The notes beneath the pieces were generated by a model. That model was not told the origin of the DNA. It was given only the letters and a program-made list of their open reading frames with translations, and searched no databases. Of a stretch of DNA of 64,000 bases, positions 33,871 through 42,989 are shown in pieces. Positions within the stretch are counted from its first letter, which is position 1; every line of letters begins with the position of its first letter. The DNA comes from NORP309 sp964352735 (GTDB lineage Bacteria; Pseudomonadota; Gammaproteobacteria; Xanthomonadales; Marinicellaceae): positions 19,879-83,878 of the forward strand of contig CAYGTC010000011.1 of the NCBI GenBank assembly GCA_964352735.1. The letters run 5' to 3'. The position numbers and the translations under genes are program-made.

Positions 33871-35100
33871 TCAGAACCGATAACTCCAAGAGGCTACACC
33901 CTCTATATGGCTGTTGAGAGAAGTACTTGATAGTCTTCCAAAATCAGTGCTGCCGATTAAAATGGGCTTATCAGCAAAACTTGCAAATAAATCAAATTGA
34001 CCAAGAGAGGTATTTTGCGAAATACCAATTTTATAACTGATTGAAGCGGTATCATTTTTTAGTATTCTATCAAACACTTTGGCTGTCGCCGCTGGCTGCT
34101 GTCTGGAAGTCACATGAATATTCCAAGACAAATGCTTATTGATGAACTGTTTATAACTGACTGTGTAAACAGTTAAGTCCTGCAGTTTAAAAATGGGGCT
34201 GATTGGGCTATTAAATGCATTTAAAAAGGACTCAGAGTATCCAGAATGTACTATTGGGTCAATACTGTTAAAGGAGATCTTTTCTGCTGTGAAGCCAAAT
34301 TGTATGTTTTCTCTTACTGGAACGCCCACAGATAATGTATATTGACTTGGAATATCAAAATCACCAGGATCAGAATAACTGCGCCCTAAAGTATCAAATT
34401 CATTCATCAAGATTTCACTGCGATAATCAAATGACACATTGATGTTAGCAGGTAACTCTTGTGATACATTGAGTTGGTATCCAGTTCCTCTATTGGTGGT
34501 AACAAAAGATTGGTCATCATATGGCTGATAGGTCGATGAACTTGCAAAAGTTGCCAAACCAAAAGAATCATCCAAAAATCTCTGTTGTAATAAAACAGCC
34601 CCCACTCCTATGGAGCTTTTTCCTCTGGAAAAAACATAACTGGGCGCGTAGTATTCTTGTTCAACAATTTTCAATTGAGACTGAGGCTTTTTAAACCCTG
34701 AACTTCCAGTGAATGTATCATTGAATTGATTAAAAGCCAATGGAGTTATGGTCACCGTTTCAGAGACAAACGAAAAAAATACATCGTTATTTAATTCAAT
34801 GGAATTAAATGCGTCATTTGAAAACACCGGAACAATAAAACGATTGACATCATTGATATAGCCCGGAAGAGACTGATAACTCGTTATTTCCGATACATTA
34901 ACACCACTATCGAGCTCATTGAAATAATTGGGATTTATTTTATTCGATATGGCATTTCGCCATTTACCAAGGTACATGGAATTATCATTGCTTTGCCCAG
35001 ATAAGTTCAGTGAAAGCACTTGAGGTTTTAGCTCTGAATAAAGTACCGCAGCAGCATCATTTTGCACAGTTGCAAATGATAAAAATACAGCAATTTTCAA
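33871..35100 (-). CDS. outer-membrane beta-barrel protein, unknown
   Basis: About 409 residues ending GVASWSYRF, with many amphipathic strands and a terminal phenylalanine, so probably an outer-membrane barrel. No ATG is available at the start: the frame can begin at TTG 35100, giving a short signal-like segment (KIAVFLSFATVQNDAAA), or at a rarer ATT/ATC codon up to 33 bp upstream, after AGGGTTGGA. The mature part has a repeat-rich middle (YSDPGDFDIPSQYTLSVG). Upstream minus-strand boxes TTGTCA and GATAAA (17 bp apart) may be its promoter. It may be co-transcribed with the AI-2E permease. Confidence 0.65.
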   Translation of the reverse strand: MKIAVFLSFATVQNDAAAVLYSELKPQVLSLNLSGQSNDNSMYLGKWRNAISNKINPNYFNELDSGVNVSEITSYQSLPGYINDVNRFIVPVFSNDAFNSIELNNDVFFSFVSETVTITPLAFNQFNDTFTGSSGFKKPQSQLKIVEQEYYAPSYVFSRGKSSIGVGAVLLQQRFLDDSFGLATFASSSTYQPYDDQSFVTTNRGTGYQLNVSQELPANINVSFDYRSEILMNEFDTLGRSYSDPGDFDIPSQYTLSVGVPVRENIQFGFTAEKISFNSIDPIVHSGYSESFLNAFNSPISPIFKLQDLTVYTVSYKQFINKHLSWNIHVTSRQQPAATAKVFDRILKNDTASISYKIGISQNTSLGQFDLFASFADKPILIGSTDFGRLSSTSLNSHIEGVASWSYRF

Positions 35101-35258
35101 TGATTTGATAACGATAGTTCCAACCCTAATAATTCATTTATCCCATAATGTGGTTATGTTGACAAATTATTGTGATTTTGTCAATAATGAGACAAATAAC
35201 AACGCTATTCCTCATTTTGTTGTAAACTTGCAACAACACAAAAAAACACAACAGATAA

Positions 35259-35273
35259 GCCACATAATGTGGC
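35259..35273. promoter_or_regulatory. palindrome upstream of the barrel gene
   Basis: GCCACATAATGTGGC is a perfect 7-bp palindrome around one base. The half CATAATGTGG recurs at 35144-35153. Both lie between purD and the barrel gene. Another inverted repeat, TTGACAAA/TTTGTCAA, is at about 35159-35184. These may be operator sites. Confidence 0.45.
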
Positions 35274-35280
35274 CAAATTA

Positions 35281-36561
35281 TTACAGTGCCTTATAACCAA
35301 TATCGGTACGCATATACATACCAGACCAATTGATCTCTTTAATACTTTGATAAGCCAACTGCTGAGCACTTTCAATACCATTGGCTAAAGCACAGATACA
35401 CAACACTCGGCCTCCATTGGTCAATAATTTACCATCTTGCGTTTTAGTACCAGCATGAAAAACTTTAACGTCTTCTAAATCAGATAACTGTTCTAATCCG
35501 GTAATTTCAGAACCTGTATTGTATGCATGAGGATAACCGTCTTCAGCCAAAACCACACCCAAACATGCCCTATCATCCCAATCAATCATCTGATCAGCAA
35601 TGTTACCGTTAATTGCTGCCAAGCACAATTTATCCAGATCGGTTTTAAGTCGCATCATGATTGGTTGTGTTTCTGGGTCTCCAAACCTAACATTAAACTC
35701 CAATACTTTTGGATGACCATTGTGATCGATCATTAACCCAGCGTAAAGAAAACCAACAAAGGGCCTCCCCTCACTTATCATGCCCTCAATACTTGGCTTA
35801 ATGATGGTTTCTATGGTTCGGTCATAAACATCTTTATCAACAATGGGTGCTGGAGTATAAGCCCCCATACCGCCAGTATTAGGACCTTTGTCACCATTGT
35901 CGCGAGCCTTATGATCTTGTGATGTCGCCATTGGTATAAAATTTTCACCATCCGCTATGACAATAAATGACGCTTCTTCACCAACAAGAAACTCTTCAAT
36001 AACAATTCTATGTCCAGCTTCCCCAAATACATTCCCTGACAACATATCTTTAATTGTATCAGATGCCTTTTGGTAATCTTCTGCAATCACCACGCCTTTA
36101 CCTGCCGCTAACCCATCAGCTTTAATAACTATTGGATAAGATTGACCCTTTAAATATTCTAAAGCTGTTTCAACAACCGTAAATGTTTCATAGGCTGCTG
36201 TTGGGATATGGTATTTTTTTAAAAAGGCTTTACTGTAAGCTTTAGAACCCTCTAATTCTGCTGCTCCAGCTGAAGGACCAAAACAGGCGATGCCCTCTGC
36301 CTTCATCAGATCTACTATGCCATCACACAAAGGTTGTTCAGGGCCAACAATAACCAGGTTGATTTTTTCACTTTTACAGAAAACAATTAACCGCTCATAA
36401 TCCTCTGCTGCAATCTCAATATTTGAAACATTAACTTCAGAGGCTGTACCTGGATTACCCGGAGCCACATAAACTTGTTCAACTGATTTTGACAAACTGA
36501 GCTTCCAAGCCAAAGCATGCTCCCTGCCTCCAGAACCAATAACCAATACTTTATTTTTCAT
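35281..36561 (-). CDS. purD: phosphoribosylamine--glycine ligase
   Basis: An ATP-grasp enzyme of 426 residues starting KVLVIGSGGREHALAWKL. It has the PGNPGTASE, IVGPEQPL, KADGLAAGKGV and GDPETQ motifs of PurD. It joins glycine to phosphoribosylamine, step 2 of purine synthesis. It lies 27 bp after purH, so the two form the purHD operon. Confidence 0.96.
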   Translation of the reverse strand: MKNKVLVIGSGGREHALAWKLSLSKSVEQVYVAPGNPGTASEVNVSNIEIAAEDYERLIVFCKSEKINLVIVGPEQPLCDGIVDLMKAEGIACFGPSAGAAELEGSKAYSKAFLKKYHIPTAAYETFTVVETALEYLKGQSYPIVIKADGLAAGKGVVIAEDYQKASDTIKDMLSGNVFGEAGHRIVIEEFLVGEEASFIVIADGENFIPMATSQDHKARDNGDKGPNTGGMGAYTPAPIVDKDVYDRTIETIIKPSIEGMISEGRPFVGFLYAGLMIDHNGHPKVLEFNVRFGDPETQPIMMRLKTDLDKLCLAAINGNIADQMIDWDDRACLGVVLAEDGYPHAYNTGSEITGLEQLSDLEDVKVFHAGTKTQDGKLLTNGGRVLCICALANGIESAQQLAYQSIKEINWSGMYMRTDIGYKAL

Positions 36562-36588
36562 ATCTATTTAATTTGATTTGTGATGCCA

Positions 36589-38172
36589 TTAATGATTAAA
36601 ATGTCTAACACCAGTAAATATCATTACCATGTTGTGTTCGTTTGCTGCGTCAATCACTTCTTCATCCCTAATAGAACCTCCAGGCTGAATGACTGCTGAG
36701 ATGCCACTGGTAGCGGCTGCATCAATGCCATCTCTGAATGGGAAAAACGCATCTGAAGCCATCACAGAATTGGTCACCTTAAGGCCCGCGTCTTGCGCTT
36801 TTATTGATGCGATTCTGGCACTCACCACACGACTCATTTGCCCTGCACCAATGCCAACAGTCATCAAATCCTTACCGTAAACAATGGCATTTGACTTAAC
36901 TCTTTTTGCCACTTTCCAGGTAAATTTAAGATCTGCCAACTGATTTTCAGTGGGTTCACGCTTACTTACAACAGTTAATTGGTCGTCTGATAGACTCATG
37001 ATGTCTGCATCCTGAACCAAAAGACCACCATTGACTTTTTTAATCATTTTCCATGGTTCAGCAGGCGTTTTCCATTGGCCACAATTCAAAATTCTTAAGT
37101 TTTTCTTGACCGCAAATATTTTCAAAGCCTCTGGTTCATAATCTGGTGCAACAATCACTTCCACAAATTGCTTCTCAGTAATGGTCATCGCCAATTTACT
37201 GGTCACAATATCATTGAAAGCAATGACACCTCCAAATGCAGAGGTCGGATCTGTTGAAAAAGCTTTTAAGTAAGCCAGCTCCAAATTAGACTCTAAGGCA
37301 ACGCCACATGGATTGGCATGCTTAACAATGACACATGCTGGCACATCTTCGAATTCTTTAACACATTCCAAAGCAGCATCTGCATCAGCAATGTTATTGT
37401 AGCTCAGCGCTTTTCCTTGTAATTGTTTAGTAAATCCAATGGTCCCAACCTTTGGGGCTCTTTCTACATAAAACGCACCCTTTTGATGCGGATTTTCTCC
37501 ATACCTCAAGTGCCCACCATGGTTGTATTGCATGGTTAAATACCTAGGAAAATCAGCCCTGTCACCCGTATCTTTTATGGAACTGAGGTAATTGGCAATC
37601 ACTCCGTCATACTGAGCGGTGTGTGCAAATGCTTTGGCTGCAAGTATGTGTCTATTGGCATGTGAAATCCCGCCATAAGTCGTGACTTCATCAATAAACT
37701 CAGCATAATCTTCTGGATCAACCATCACAGTAACACGATCATGATTTTTTGATGCTGCCCTGACCATTGCAGGCCCTCCAATATCAATGTTTTCTATGGC
37801 ATCTTCCAATGAAGCATTTTCTGCATTGATGGTTTTTTCAAAAGGATAAAGATTCACCACCAATAGGTCAATGGCCTCAATGCCATTTTCTTGCATGACC
37901 TGTGAATCAACTGACAAGCGACCCAGCAAGGCACCATGGATTTTAGGGTGCAATGTTTTGATTCTCCCATCCATCATTTCAGGAAAACCTGTATATTCAG
38001 CCACATCCGTAACTTCATGACCAAGGTCTCTCAAAAATTGAGCGGTCCCTCCTGTTGATAAAATTTCGACTCCCAACTCCTTTAATCCGTTGGCGAGCAT
38101 TTCAAGGTGAGATTTATCAGAAACACTGACAAGCGCCCGTCGAATCGGCACTCTATTTTGAGTAAATGACAT
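36589..38172 (-). CDS. purH: bifunctional AICAR formyltransferase/IMP cyclohydrolase
   Basis: A protein of 527 residues, full length. The N-terminal IMP cyclohydrolase domain (RRALVSVSDKSHLE, LSTGGTAQFL, PEMMDGRIKTLHPKIHGALL) is followed by the AICAR transformylase domain (CVIVKHANPCGVA with the Lys-His pair, DPTSAFGGVIA, IQPGGSIRDEEVIDAANEH). It catalyses the last two steps of IMP synthesis. It is the first gene of purHD, with a palindrome in its promoter. Confidence 0.97.
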   Translation of the reverse strand: MSFTQNRVPIRRALVSVSDKSHLEMLANGLKELGVEILSTGGTAQFLRDLGHEVTDVAEYTGFPEMMDGRIKTLHPKIHGALLGRLSVDSQVMQENGIEAIDLLVVNLYPFEKTINAENASLEDAIENIDIGGPAMVRAASKNHDRVTVMVDPEDYAEFIDEVTTYGGISHANRHILAAKAFAHTAQYDGVIANYLSSIKDTGDRADFPRYLTMQYNHGGHLRYGENPHQKGAFYVERAPKVGTIGFTKQLQGKALSYNNIADADAALECVKEFEDVPACVIVKHANPCGVALESNLELAYLKAFSTDPTSAFGGVIAFNDIVTSKLAMTITEKQFVEVIVAPDYEPEALKIFAVKKNLRILNCGQWKTPAEPWKMIKKVNGGLLVQDADIMSLSDDQLTVVSKREPTENQLADLKFTWKVAKRVKSNAIVYGKDLMTVGIGAGQMSRVVSARIASIKAQDAGLKVTNSVMASDAFFPFRDGIDAAATSGISAVIQPGGSIRDEEVIDAANEHNMVMIFTGVRHFNH

Positions 38173-38201
38173 AATATAATTTTGATTGGAGACGGCTAGC
38201 T

Positions 38202-38230
38202 ATTATACCTTTTCTCTGACAGAGAAAAAA
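38202..38230 (-). promoter_or_regulatory. purH promoter overlapping a 19-bp palindrome
   Basis: On the minus strand TATAAT (38202-38207) lies before purH, with a T-rich -35 region 17 bp upstream (38225-38230). The spacer is filled by the near-perfect palindrome TTTTCTCTGACAGAGAAAA (38210-38228, 9-bp arms). A palindrome placed there suits a repressor. It is not the E. coli PurR box (ACGCAAACGTTTGCGT). Confidence 0.6.
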
Positions 38231-38397
38231 ACAAAACTGAAAAAATTACAAGACTTAAACAATATGAACTTACGTGTACAAAAACAACTGTGGCTTTCAT
38301 TTGGATAGCATTCAACCAACCGTGAACGATCACAGTCATTAAAAGAGCGCATCAATCTAATAATAAAGCCTCATTCAAAGCAATGAAATAGGTAAAC

Positions 38398-38634
38398 TTA
38401 TAATTTGTGCTTTCTGATTTTATTGCGCAGTGTGGTTCTGGTAACGCCCAGAATTTCAGATGTTTTGGTTCTGTTACCATTGGTATAAGACAACACCTCT
38501 AAAATTATCCCTTTTTCTATTTCGTCAATCACAAAATTATAAAGGTTTTTTGCTTGATGCCCTTTCATATTTTGCAGATACTCTTTAACAGTGTGACGTG
38601 TATATTCCTGCAAATTCATTTTATCCTGATTCAT
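38398..38634 (-). CDS. fis: DNA-binding protein Fis
   Basis: A protein of 78 residues (E. coli Fis: 98). The C-terminal helix-turn-helix (GNRTKTSEILGVTRTTLRNKIRKHKL) is characteristic, and the helices before it carry the dimer interface (KGIILEVLSYTN). ATG 38634 follows GTGGGA; the GTG start four codons earlier would lie in that sequence. Fis is a nucleoid protein that adjusts rRNA, tRNA and recombination functions. It lies between the DUF3426 gene and purHD, as in many gammaproteobacteria, where fis usually follows prmA/dusB. Confidence 0.95.
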   Translation of the reverse strand: MNQDKMNLQEYTRHTVKEYLQNMKGHQAKNLYNFVIDEIEKGIILEVLSYTNGNRTKTSEILGVTRTTLRNKIRKHKL

Positions 38635-38717
38635 GATTTTTCCCACTCTTTTATTTTAAACACCCATATAAGAAGCCATCAAATAAATTCAACCAATAAA
38701 AATTGCCTCAGCATTTA

Positions 38718-39545
38718 TTATTTTGATCCGTATGTAGGGCTAAACCCCACTTCAAATGTCACCGCATTTTTGCCTGGACTTTGTAACTCTAATGTTACAG
38801 GGATTAAAACATTTGGCATCATTCCTGCATCCAACACCTCTTGATCAAGGTACTCTGAGGGCAAAAATCGACGCATAGCTACGATCTCACCATTGAGATT
38901 AGACATTTTTATCTGCAATGCAGGAAAATCCTGAGATACTTTATTATTATTGATGATACCTGTAGTAATGATCAAAGCATTATCCCTACCCGGATGCTGC
39001 CTAATACTGCGAGAAACCAGTGTGATTTTACCAATCTTTTGATTCCCAGCGTTTTCATAACAACTCGTTTGAACGCAAATTTTATCTTTTATCGATCCAT
39101 CTGGCAACTCAATACTGCCATGTTTAAGTGCTATGGTGGTTTGCCAAGTCAATAATACCAACAATGACAAAGTAAAAAACAACCACAATAACATATTTTG
39201 GGGACTTTTAATCGATTCTTTTTCATTAACAAATTCAGGCTTAATATTGAGATGAACTTCTTCCTGATTAAAATCAATGGGCGCTACATCCCCAGTGACT
39301 TGTTTTTGTTTTGGGATTGGCGACGCTACTATGCTCTCTTTAATTTCATGGGTTAGTAATGGTGGCGGATTATCACTTTCATGTAAAATCAAATCTGCCC
39401 CGCCTTGAGGCTTATATGCAGACAAGGTATCCAGAGAATTAAAAACAGCACCACAGGAGCTGCATCTGACCATGGCACTGGCAGTGACCAAGTCATCAAC
39501 AACAACCTTAAATATTTCTCCACATCCTCTACATTGGGTGAACAT
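38718..39545 (-). CDS. zinc-ribbon and DUF3426 domain protein
   Basis: A protein of 275 residues. It has an MJ0042-type zinc ribbon (CRGC and CSSC, residues 5-31), an acidic linker, one membrane helix (about 118-137, MLLWLFFTLSLLVLLTW), and a periplasmic DUF3426 domain. DUF3426 proteins are common next to prmA/accC/fis in gammaproteobacteria, but their function is unknown. The layout is the same as that of the 14681-15631 protein. It starts 25 bp from prmA. Confidence 0.85.
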   Translation of the reverse strand: MFTQCRGCGEIFKVVVDDLVTASAMVRCSSCGAVFNSLDTLSAYKPQGGADLILHESDNPPPLLTHEIKESIVASPIPKQKQVTGDVAPIDFNQEEVHLNIKPEFVNEKESIKSPQNMLLWLFFTLSLLVLLTWQTTIALKHGSIELPDGSIKDKICVQTSCYENAGNQKIGKITLVSRSIRQHPGRDNALIITTGIINNNKVSQDFPALQIKMSNLNGEIVAMRRFLPSEYLDQEVLDAGMMPNVLIPVTLELQSPGKNAVTFEVGFSPTYGSK

Positions 39546-39570
39546 TGTTATTTCTCTTTGAAGTGCTAAG

Positions 39571-40464
39571 TTATTGTTCTTTACGTATACAAAAGACTGA
39601 AGCCCAATCTTCTAAAATTTTAATTTCAAAGTCAATAAATGACTGTTCAAAGGCCTCAACAATTTCATCAACTTGCTCTGCAAGGATACCCGACATGATC
39701 AATTGCCCTCCTGGTTTGAGCAGACCGTCAAAAGTATCAACCAAGCTGATCAGCGGTCCTGCTAAAATATTTGCCATCACCACATCCATATGTTTCAAAT
39801 TTTCGATCTCACTGGTCTCCACCACTTTTATACCAGATAAAACCTTATTGTTCTGCGCATTACTGATGGTAGACTCAATAGCCTGAGGATCAATATCAGT
39901 ACAAAAAGCTTGTTTGGCTCCATGTTTAAGAGCTGCAATGGCAAGAATACCTGATCCACAGCCAAAATCAACCACATCCATTCCAGTTAAGCGGTGTACA
40001 TCAATCCATTCCAGACACAAAGCTGTAGTTGCATGTGTTCCGGTTCCGAAAGCCAGCCCTGGATCCAAATAAATATTTACAGCTTGATCATCAATGGCCT
40101 CAAAAACACTGGGAATCACCCAAGTTTTTTGACCAAATTGCATTGGTTTAAAATGTTCTAACCAAGTGCGTTCCCACACCTGGTTCTTTAAACGGCTACA
40201 TTTCACCACACATTGTGGAAACTGTTTAATTGTGAGATCGACAATTGTTTTTTCATCATACTCAGTGGTAAACATTGCCGTGATTTCAACCGCATTCCAC
40301 AAGGGCATTTCACCTGGAGCAGGCTCCAATATTGCCATATCTTCACCGTCTCGATAAGTGACTGAACAAGCTCCCAAAGTCAATAAAAAATCCTCGTACT
40401 CATCTGTTTCAGATTTTTGACAAGGAATTTTTATCTCAAAATAATCGCTGCCTAATTCAGACAT
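39571..40464 (-). CDS. prmA: ribosomal protein L11 methyltransferase
   Basis: A protein of 297 residues, usual length. The N-terminal substrate domain starts with YFEIKIPC and contains RLKNQVWERTWLEHFKPMQFG. The methyltransferase domain has DPGLAFGTGTHATT and VDFGCGSGILAIAAL. It trimethylates L11. It overlaps accC by 8 bp and precedes the DUF3426 gene. Confidence 0.95.
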   Translation of the reverse strand: MSELGSDYFEIKIPCQKSETDEYEDFLLTLGACSVTYRDGEDMAILEPAPGEMPLWNAVEITAMFTTEYDEKTIVDLTIKQFPQCVVKCSRLKNQVWERTWLEHFKPMQFGQKTWVIPSVFEAIDDQAVNIYLDPGLAFGTGTHATTALCLEWIDVHRLTGMDVVDFGCGSGILAIAALKHGAKQAFCTDIDPQAIESTISNAQNNKVLSGIKVVETSEIENLKHMDVVMANILAGPLISLVDTFDGLLKPGGQLIMSGILAEQVDEIVEAFEQSFIDFEIKILEDWASVFCIRKEQ

Positions 40465-41809
40465 TATTGGATTTTTTTAATAATTTTTCAAGGTAATGAA
40501 TATTCTGACCACCTTCTACAAAGCCTTGATCCTCCATAATCATTTGTTGCAATGCAATATTGGTATTGATACCAGAGACAACTGTCTCAGCCAACGCTAA
40601 ACGCATTCGCTTAATCGCTGTCTTACGATCTTCTCCCCTGACAATAATTTTACCGATCATAGAATCATAATTGGGCGGCACTTTATATCCATCATAAACA
40701 TGAGAATCGACACGAACACCAGGACCACCTGGCGCATGAAATATGTCAATCAATCCAGGCGAAGGCATGAATGTTTTTGCGTCTTCTGCATTGACTCTAC
40801 ATTCGATGGCATGTCCTGATAAAACAATGTCCTTTTGTTGAATTTGCATTTTTTCTCCATTAGCAATCAACAATTGTTGTTTTATTAAATCAACACCAGT
40901 AATTGCTTCAGTGACAGGATGCTCAACCTGAATACGCGTATTCATTTCAATAAAATAGAACTGACCATCATCATACAAAAACTCGAATGTTCCAGCACCT
41001 TCATACTTGATTCTTTTACACGCTTCAACACACACTTTTCCAATGGCACTACGCTCTTGCTCTGAAAGTCCAGGAGCAGGAGCTTCTTCAACCACTTTTT
41101 GGTGCCTACGTTGCATTGAACAATCTCGCTCACCCAAATGAATCGCATGACCATGTTTGTCTGATAGAACCTGTATTTCAATATGCCTTGGATTCTGCAA
41201 ATACTTTTCCATGTAGACCGTTCCATCACCAAAAGCGGCAGCCGCTTCTGTTTGTGTCATTTTAATCGCATTATTTAAAGCCGCATCGGTATTAACAACC
41301 CTCATCCCTCTGCCGCCTCCACCAGCAGCCGCTTTAATAATGATCGGATAACCAATTTTATTGGCTATTTTTAAATTTCTTTCGACATCATCATTCAAAG
41401 GCCCATCTGAGCCAGGCACACATGGTACACCAGCTGATTTCATGGCATCAATCGCCGCCACCTTATCACCCATCAATCGAATGGTCTCTGCTCTTGGCCC
41501 AATAAAGGTAAACCCTGAGTTTTCCACTCTTTCAGCAAAATCAGCATTCTCTGCCAAAAATCCATAACCAGGATGAATGGCCTGAGCATCGGTCACTTCT
41601 GCTGCGGCTATGATTTTGGGTATATCCAAATAACTTTCCAGTGATGATGGAGGACCAATGCACACTGATTCATCAGCCATACCCACATGTTTTTGATTTC
41701 TATCAACGGTAGAATGGACGGCGACTGTCTTGATACCCATGGTATGACAAGCCCTTAATATTCTTAGGGCGATTTCTCCCCTATTGGCAATAACAACTTT
41801 AGAAAACAT
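40457..41809 (-). CDS. accC: acetyl-CoA carboxylase biotin carboxylase subunit
   Basis: An ATP-grasp enzyme of 450 residues starting FSKVVIANRGEIALRILRA. It has KAAAGGGGRGMR for ATP binding, FIEMNTRIQVEHPVTE with the metal-binding and catalytic residues, and GHAIECRVNAED. It carboxylates biotin on AccB, the first half-reaction of acetyl-CoA carboxylase. It lies 13 bp after accB. Confidence 0.97.
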   Translation of the reverse strand: MFSKVVIANRGEIALRILRACHTMGIKTVAVHSTVDRNQKHVGMADESVCIGPPSSLESYLDIPKIIAAAEVTDAQAIHPGYGFLAENADFAERVENSGFTFIGPRAETIRLMGDKVAAIDAMKSAGVPCVPGSDGPLNDDVERNLKIANKIGYPIIIKAAAGGGGRGMRVVNTDAALNNAIKMTQTEAAAAFGDGTVYMEKYLQNPRHIEIQVLSDKHGHAIHLGERDCSMQRRHQKVVEEAPAPGLSEQERSAIGKVCVEACKRIKYEGAGTFEFLYDDGQFYFIEMNTRIQVEHPVTEAITGVDLIKQQLLIANGEKMQIQQKDIVLSGHAIECRVNAEDAKTFMPSPGLIDIFHAPGGPGVRVDSHVYDGYKVPPNYDSMIGKIIVRGEDRKTAIKRMRLALAETVVSGINTNIALQQMIMEDQGFVEGGQNIHYLEKLLKKSNNV

Positions 41810-41822
41810 AAACAGTTACCAC

Positions 41823-42278
41823 CTAACTAATGACAAACAAAGGTTCATCATATTCAATTGGCTGCGCATTCTCAACCAATACCTTAGTGACAGTTCCTGC
41901 AAACTCTGACTCTATTTGATTGAACATTTTCATTGCTTCAACCACACACAAAGTATCTCCCACCTCGACCTTCTGGCCAACCTTCACAAAAGGCTCTGCC
42001 TCAGGAGAAGATGCAGAATAAAATGTACCCACCATTGGGCTTCTTTGTATGTTTCCATCTTCTGAAATCTCAGGAGTCGCAGCACCTGAGGCAACTGGAA
42101 CAGCCGCCGCAACAGGCGCTGACGTCACAGGCGCAGCATGAGTGCTGATAACCTGTTGTTGAACCCCTTGAGATTGTCTTGATAATTTAACAGACTCTTC
42201 GCCTTCTTGAATTTCCATTTCTGTGAGAGTTGAGTTTTCTAACAACTCAATGAGCTTTTTTATTTTTCTAATATCCAC
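41823..42278 (-). CDS. accB: acetyl-CoA carboxylase biotin carboxyl carrier protein
   Basis: A protein of 151 residues. The N-terminal helix (MDIRKIKKLIELLENS) is followed by an Ala/Pro/Val-rich linker (about 50-75) and a biotinyl domain with EAMKM at about 114-118; the biotinylated residue is Lys117. Immediately followed by accC. Confidence 0.96.
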   Translation of the reverse strand: MDIRKIKKLIELLENSTLTEMEIQEGEESVKLSRQSQGVQQQVISTHAAPVTSAPVAAAVPVASGAATPEISEDGNIQRSPMVGTFYSASSPEAEPFVKVGQKVEVGDTLCVVEAMKMFNQIESEFAGTVTKVLVENAQPIEYDEPLFVIS

Positions 42279-42297
42279 GTGGTGTCCCCATGTTTTA

Positions 42298-42756
42298 TTA
42301 TTGAGATTTATGATAATTTTCTATAATGTATTTTAGCGCTAGTTGGTAACCATCGGCCCCCAAACCAACAATAGTGCCAAGTGCGATATCAGAAAACCAG
42401 CTTTTCTTCCTAAACGGTTCTCTGGCATGTATATTAGAAAGATGCACCTCAATAAAAGGTGTCTTTGTCGCCAACAGTGCATCCCTTATGGCCACACTGG
42501 TATGTGTGAATGCCGCAGGATTTATGATGATGTATTGGTTATCTTTATTAATTAATGCTTGTACTTTATCAACCAGTTCATATTCCTTGTTTGATTGAAA
42601 AAATGACAACACAATGCTGTTGTTGCCTTCAACTTGATCAATATGCTCTCGCATGCGATTTTCGATATCACCCAAAGTTGTATGACCGTATATTTCTGGT
42701 TCTCTCAGACCCAATAGATTGAGATTTGGGCCATTTAAAACAGTTATTTCAAGCAT
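42298..42756 (-). CDS. aroQ: type II 3-dehydroquinate dehydratase
   Basis: A protein of 152 residues. It has GPNLNLLGLREPEIYG with the catalytic Tyr-bearing loop, NPAAFTHTSVAIRDAL, and EVHLSNIHAREPFR. It catalyses step 3 of the shikimate pathway. The aroQ-accB-accC order is common in gammaproteobacteria. Confidence 0.96.
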   Translation of the reverse strand: MLEITVLNGPNLNLLGLREPEIYGHTTLGDIENRMREHIDQVEGNNSIVLSFFQSNKEYELVDKVQALINKDNQYIIINPAAFTHTSVAIRDALLATKTPFIEVHLSNIHAREPFRKKSWFSDIALGTIVGLGADGYQLALKYIIENYHKSQ

Positions 42757-42901
42757 TTTTATCCAATATTTGACGCTAACTTGCCACTAAAAGTATTAAT
42801 TCTGGCCTAAACATCCGCAAATGTCTATAAAAACCACATTTTTTACCTTTTTAATTAATTTACCTCAAACGTTCGTTTTAATTCAAATGCTACAAGTCAT
42901 C

Positions 42902-42953
42902 AAAAAAAGCCATTGATAGCCATTCCAAATAATCAGAACCGCATCAATGGCTT
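42902..42953 (-). terminator. rho-independent terminator of dsbD
   Basis: On the minus strand AAGCCATTGAT (42943-42953) pairs with ATCAATGGCTT (42907-42917), and the second arm runs into seven T. It lies 37 bp after the dsbD stop codon. Loop 25 nt. Confidence 0.85.
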
Positions 42954-42989
42954 ATTCAATATTAAAAATTGAGATGAAAAACCGACCTT

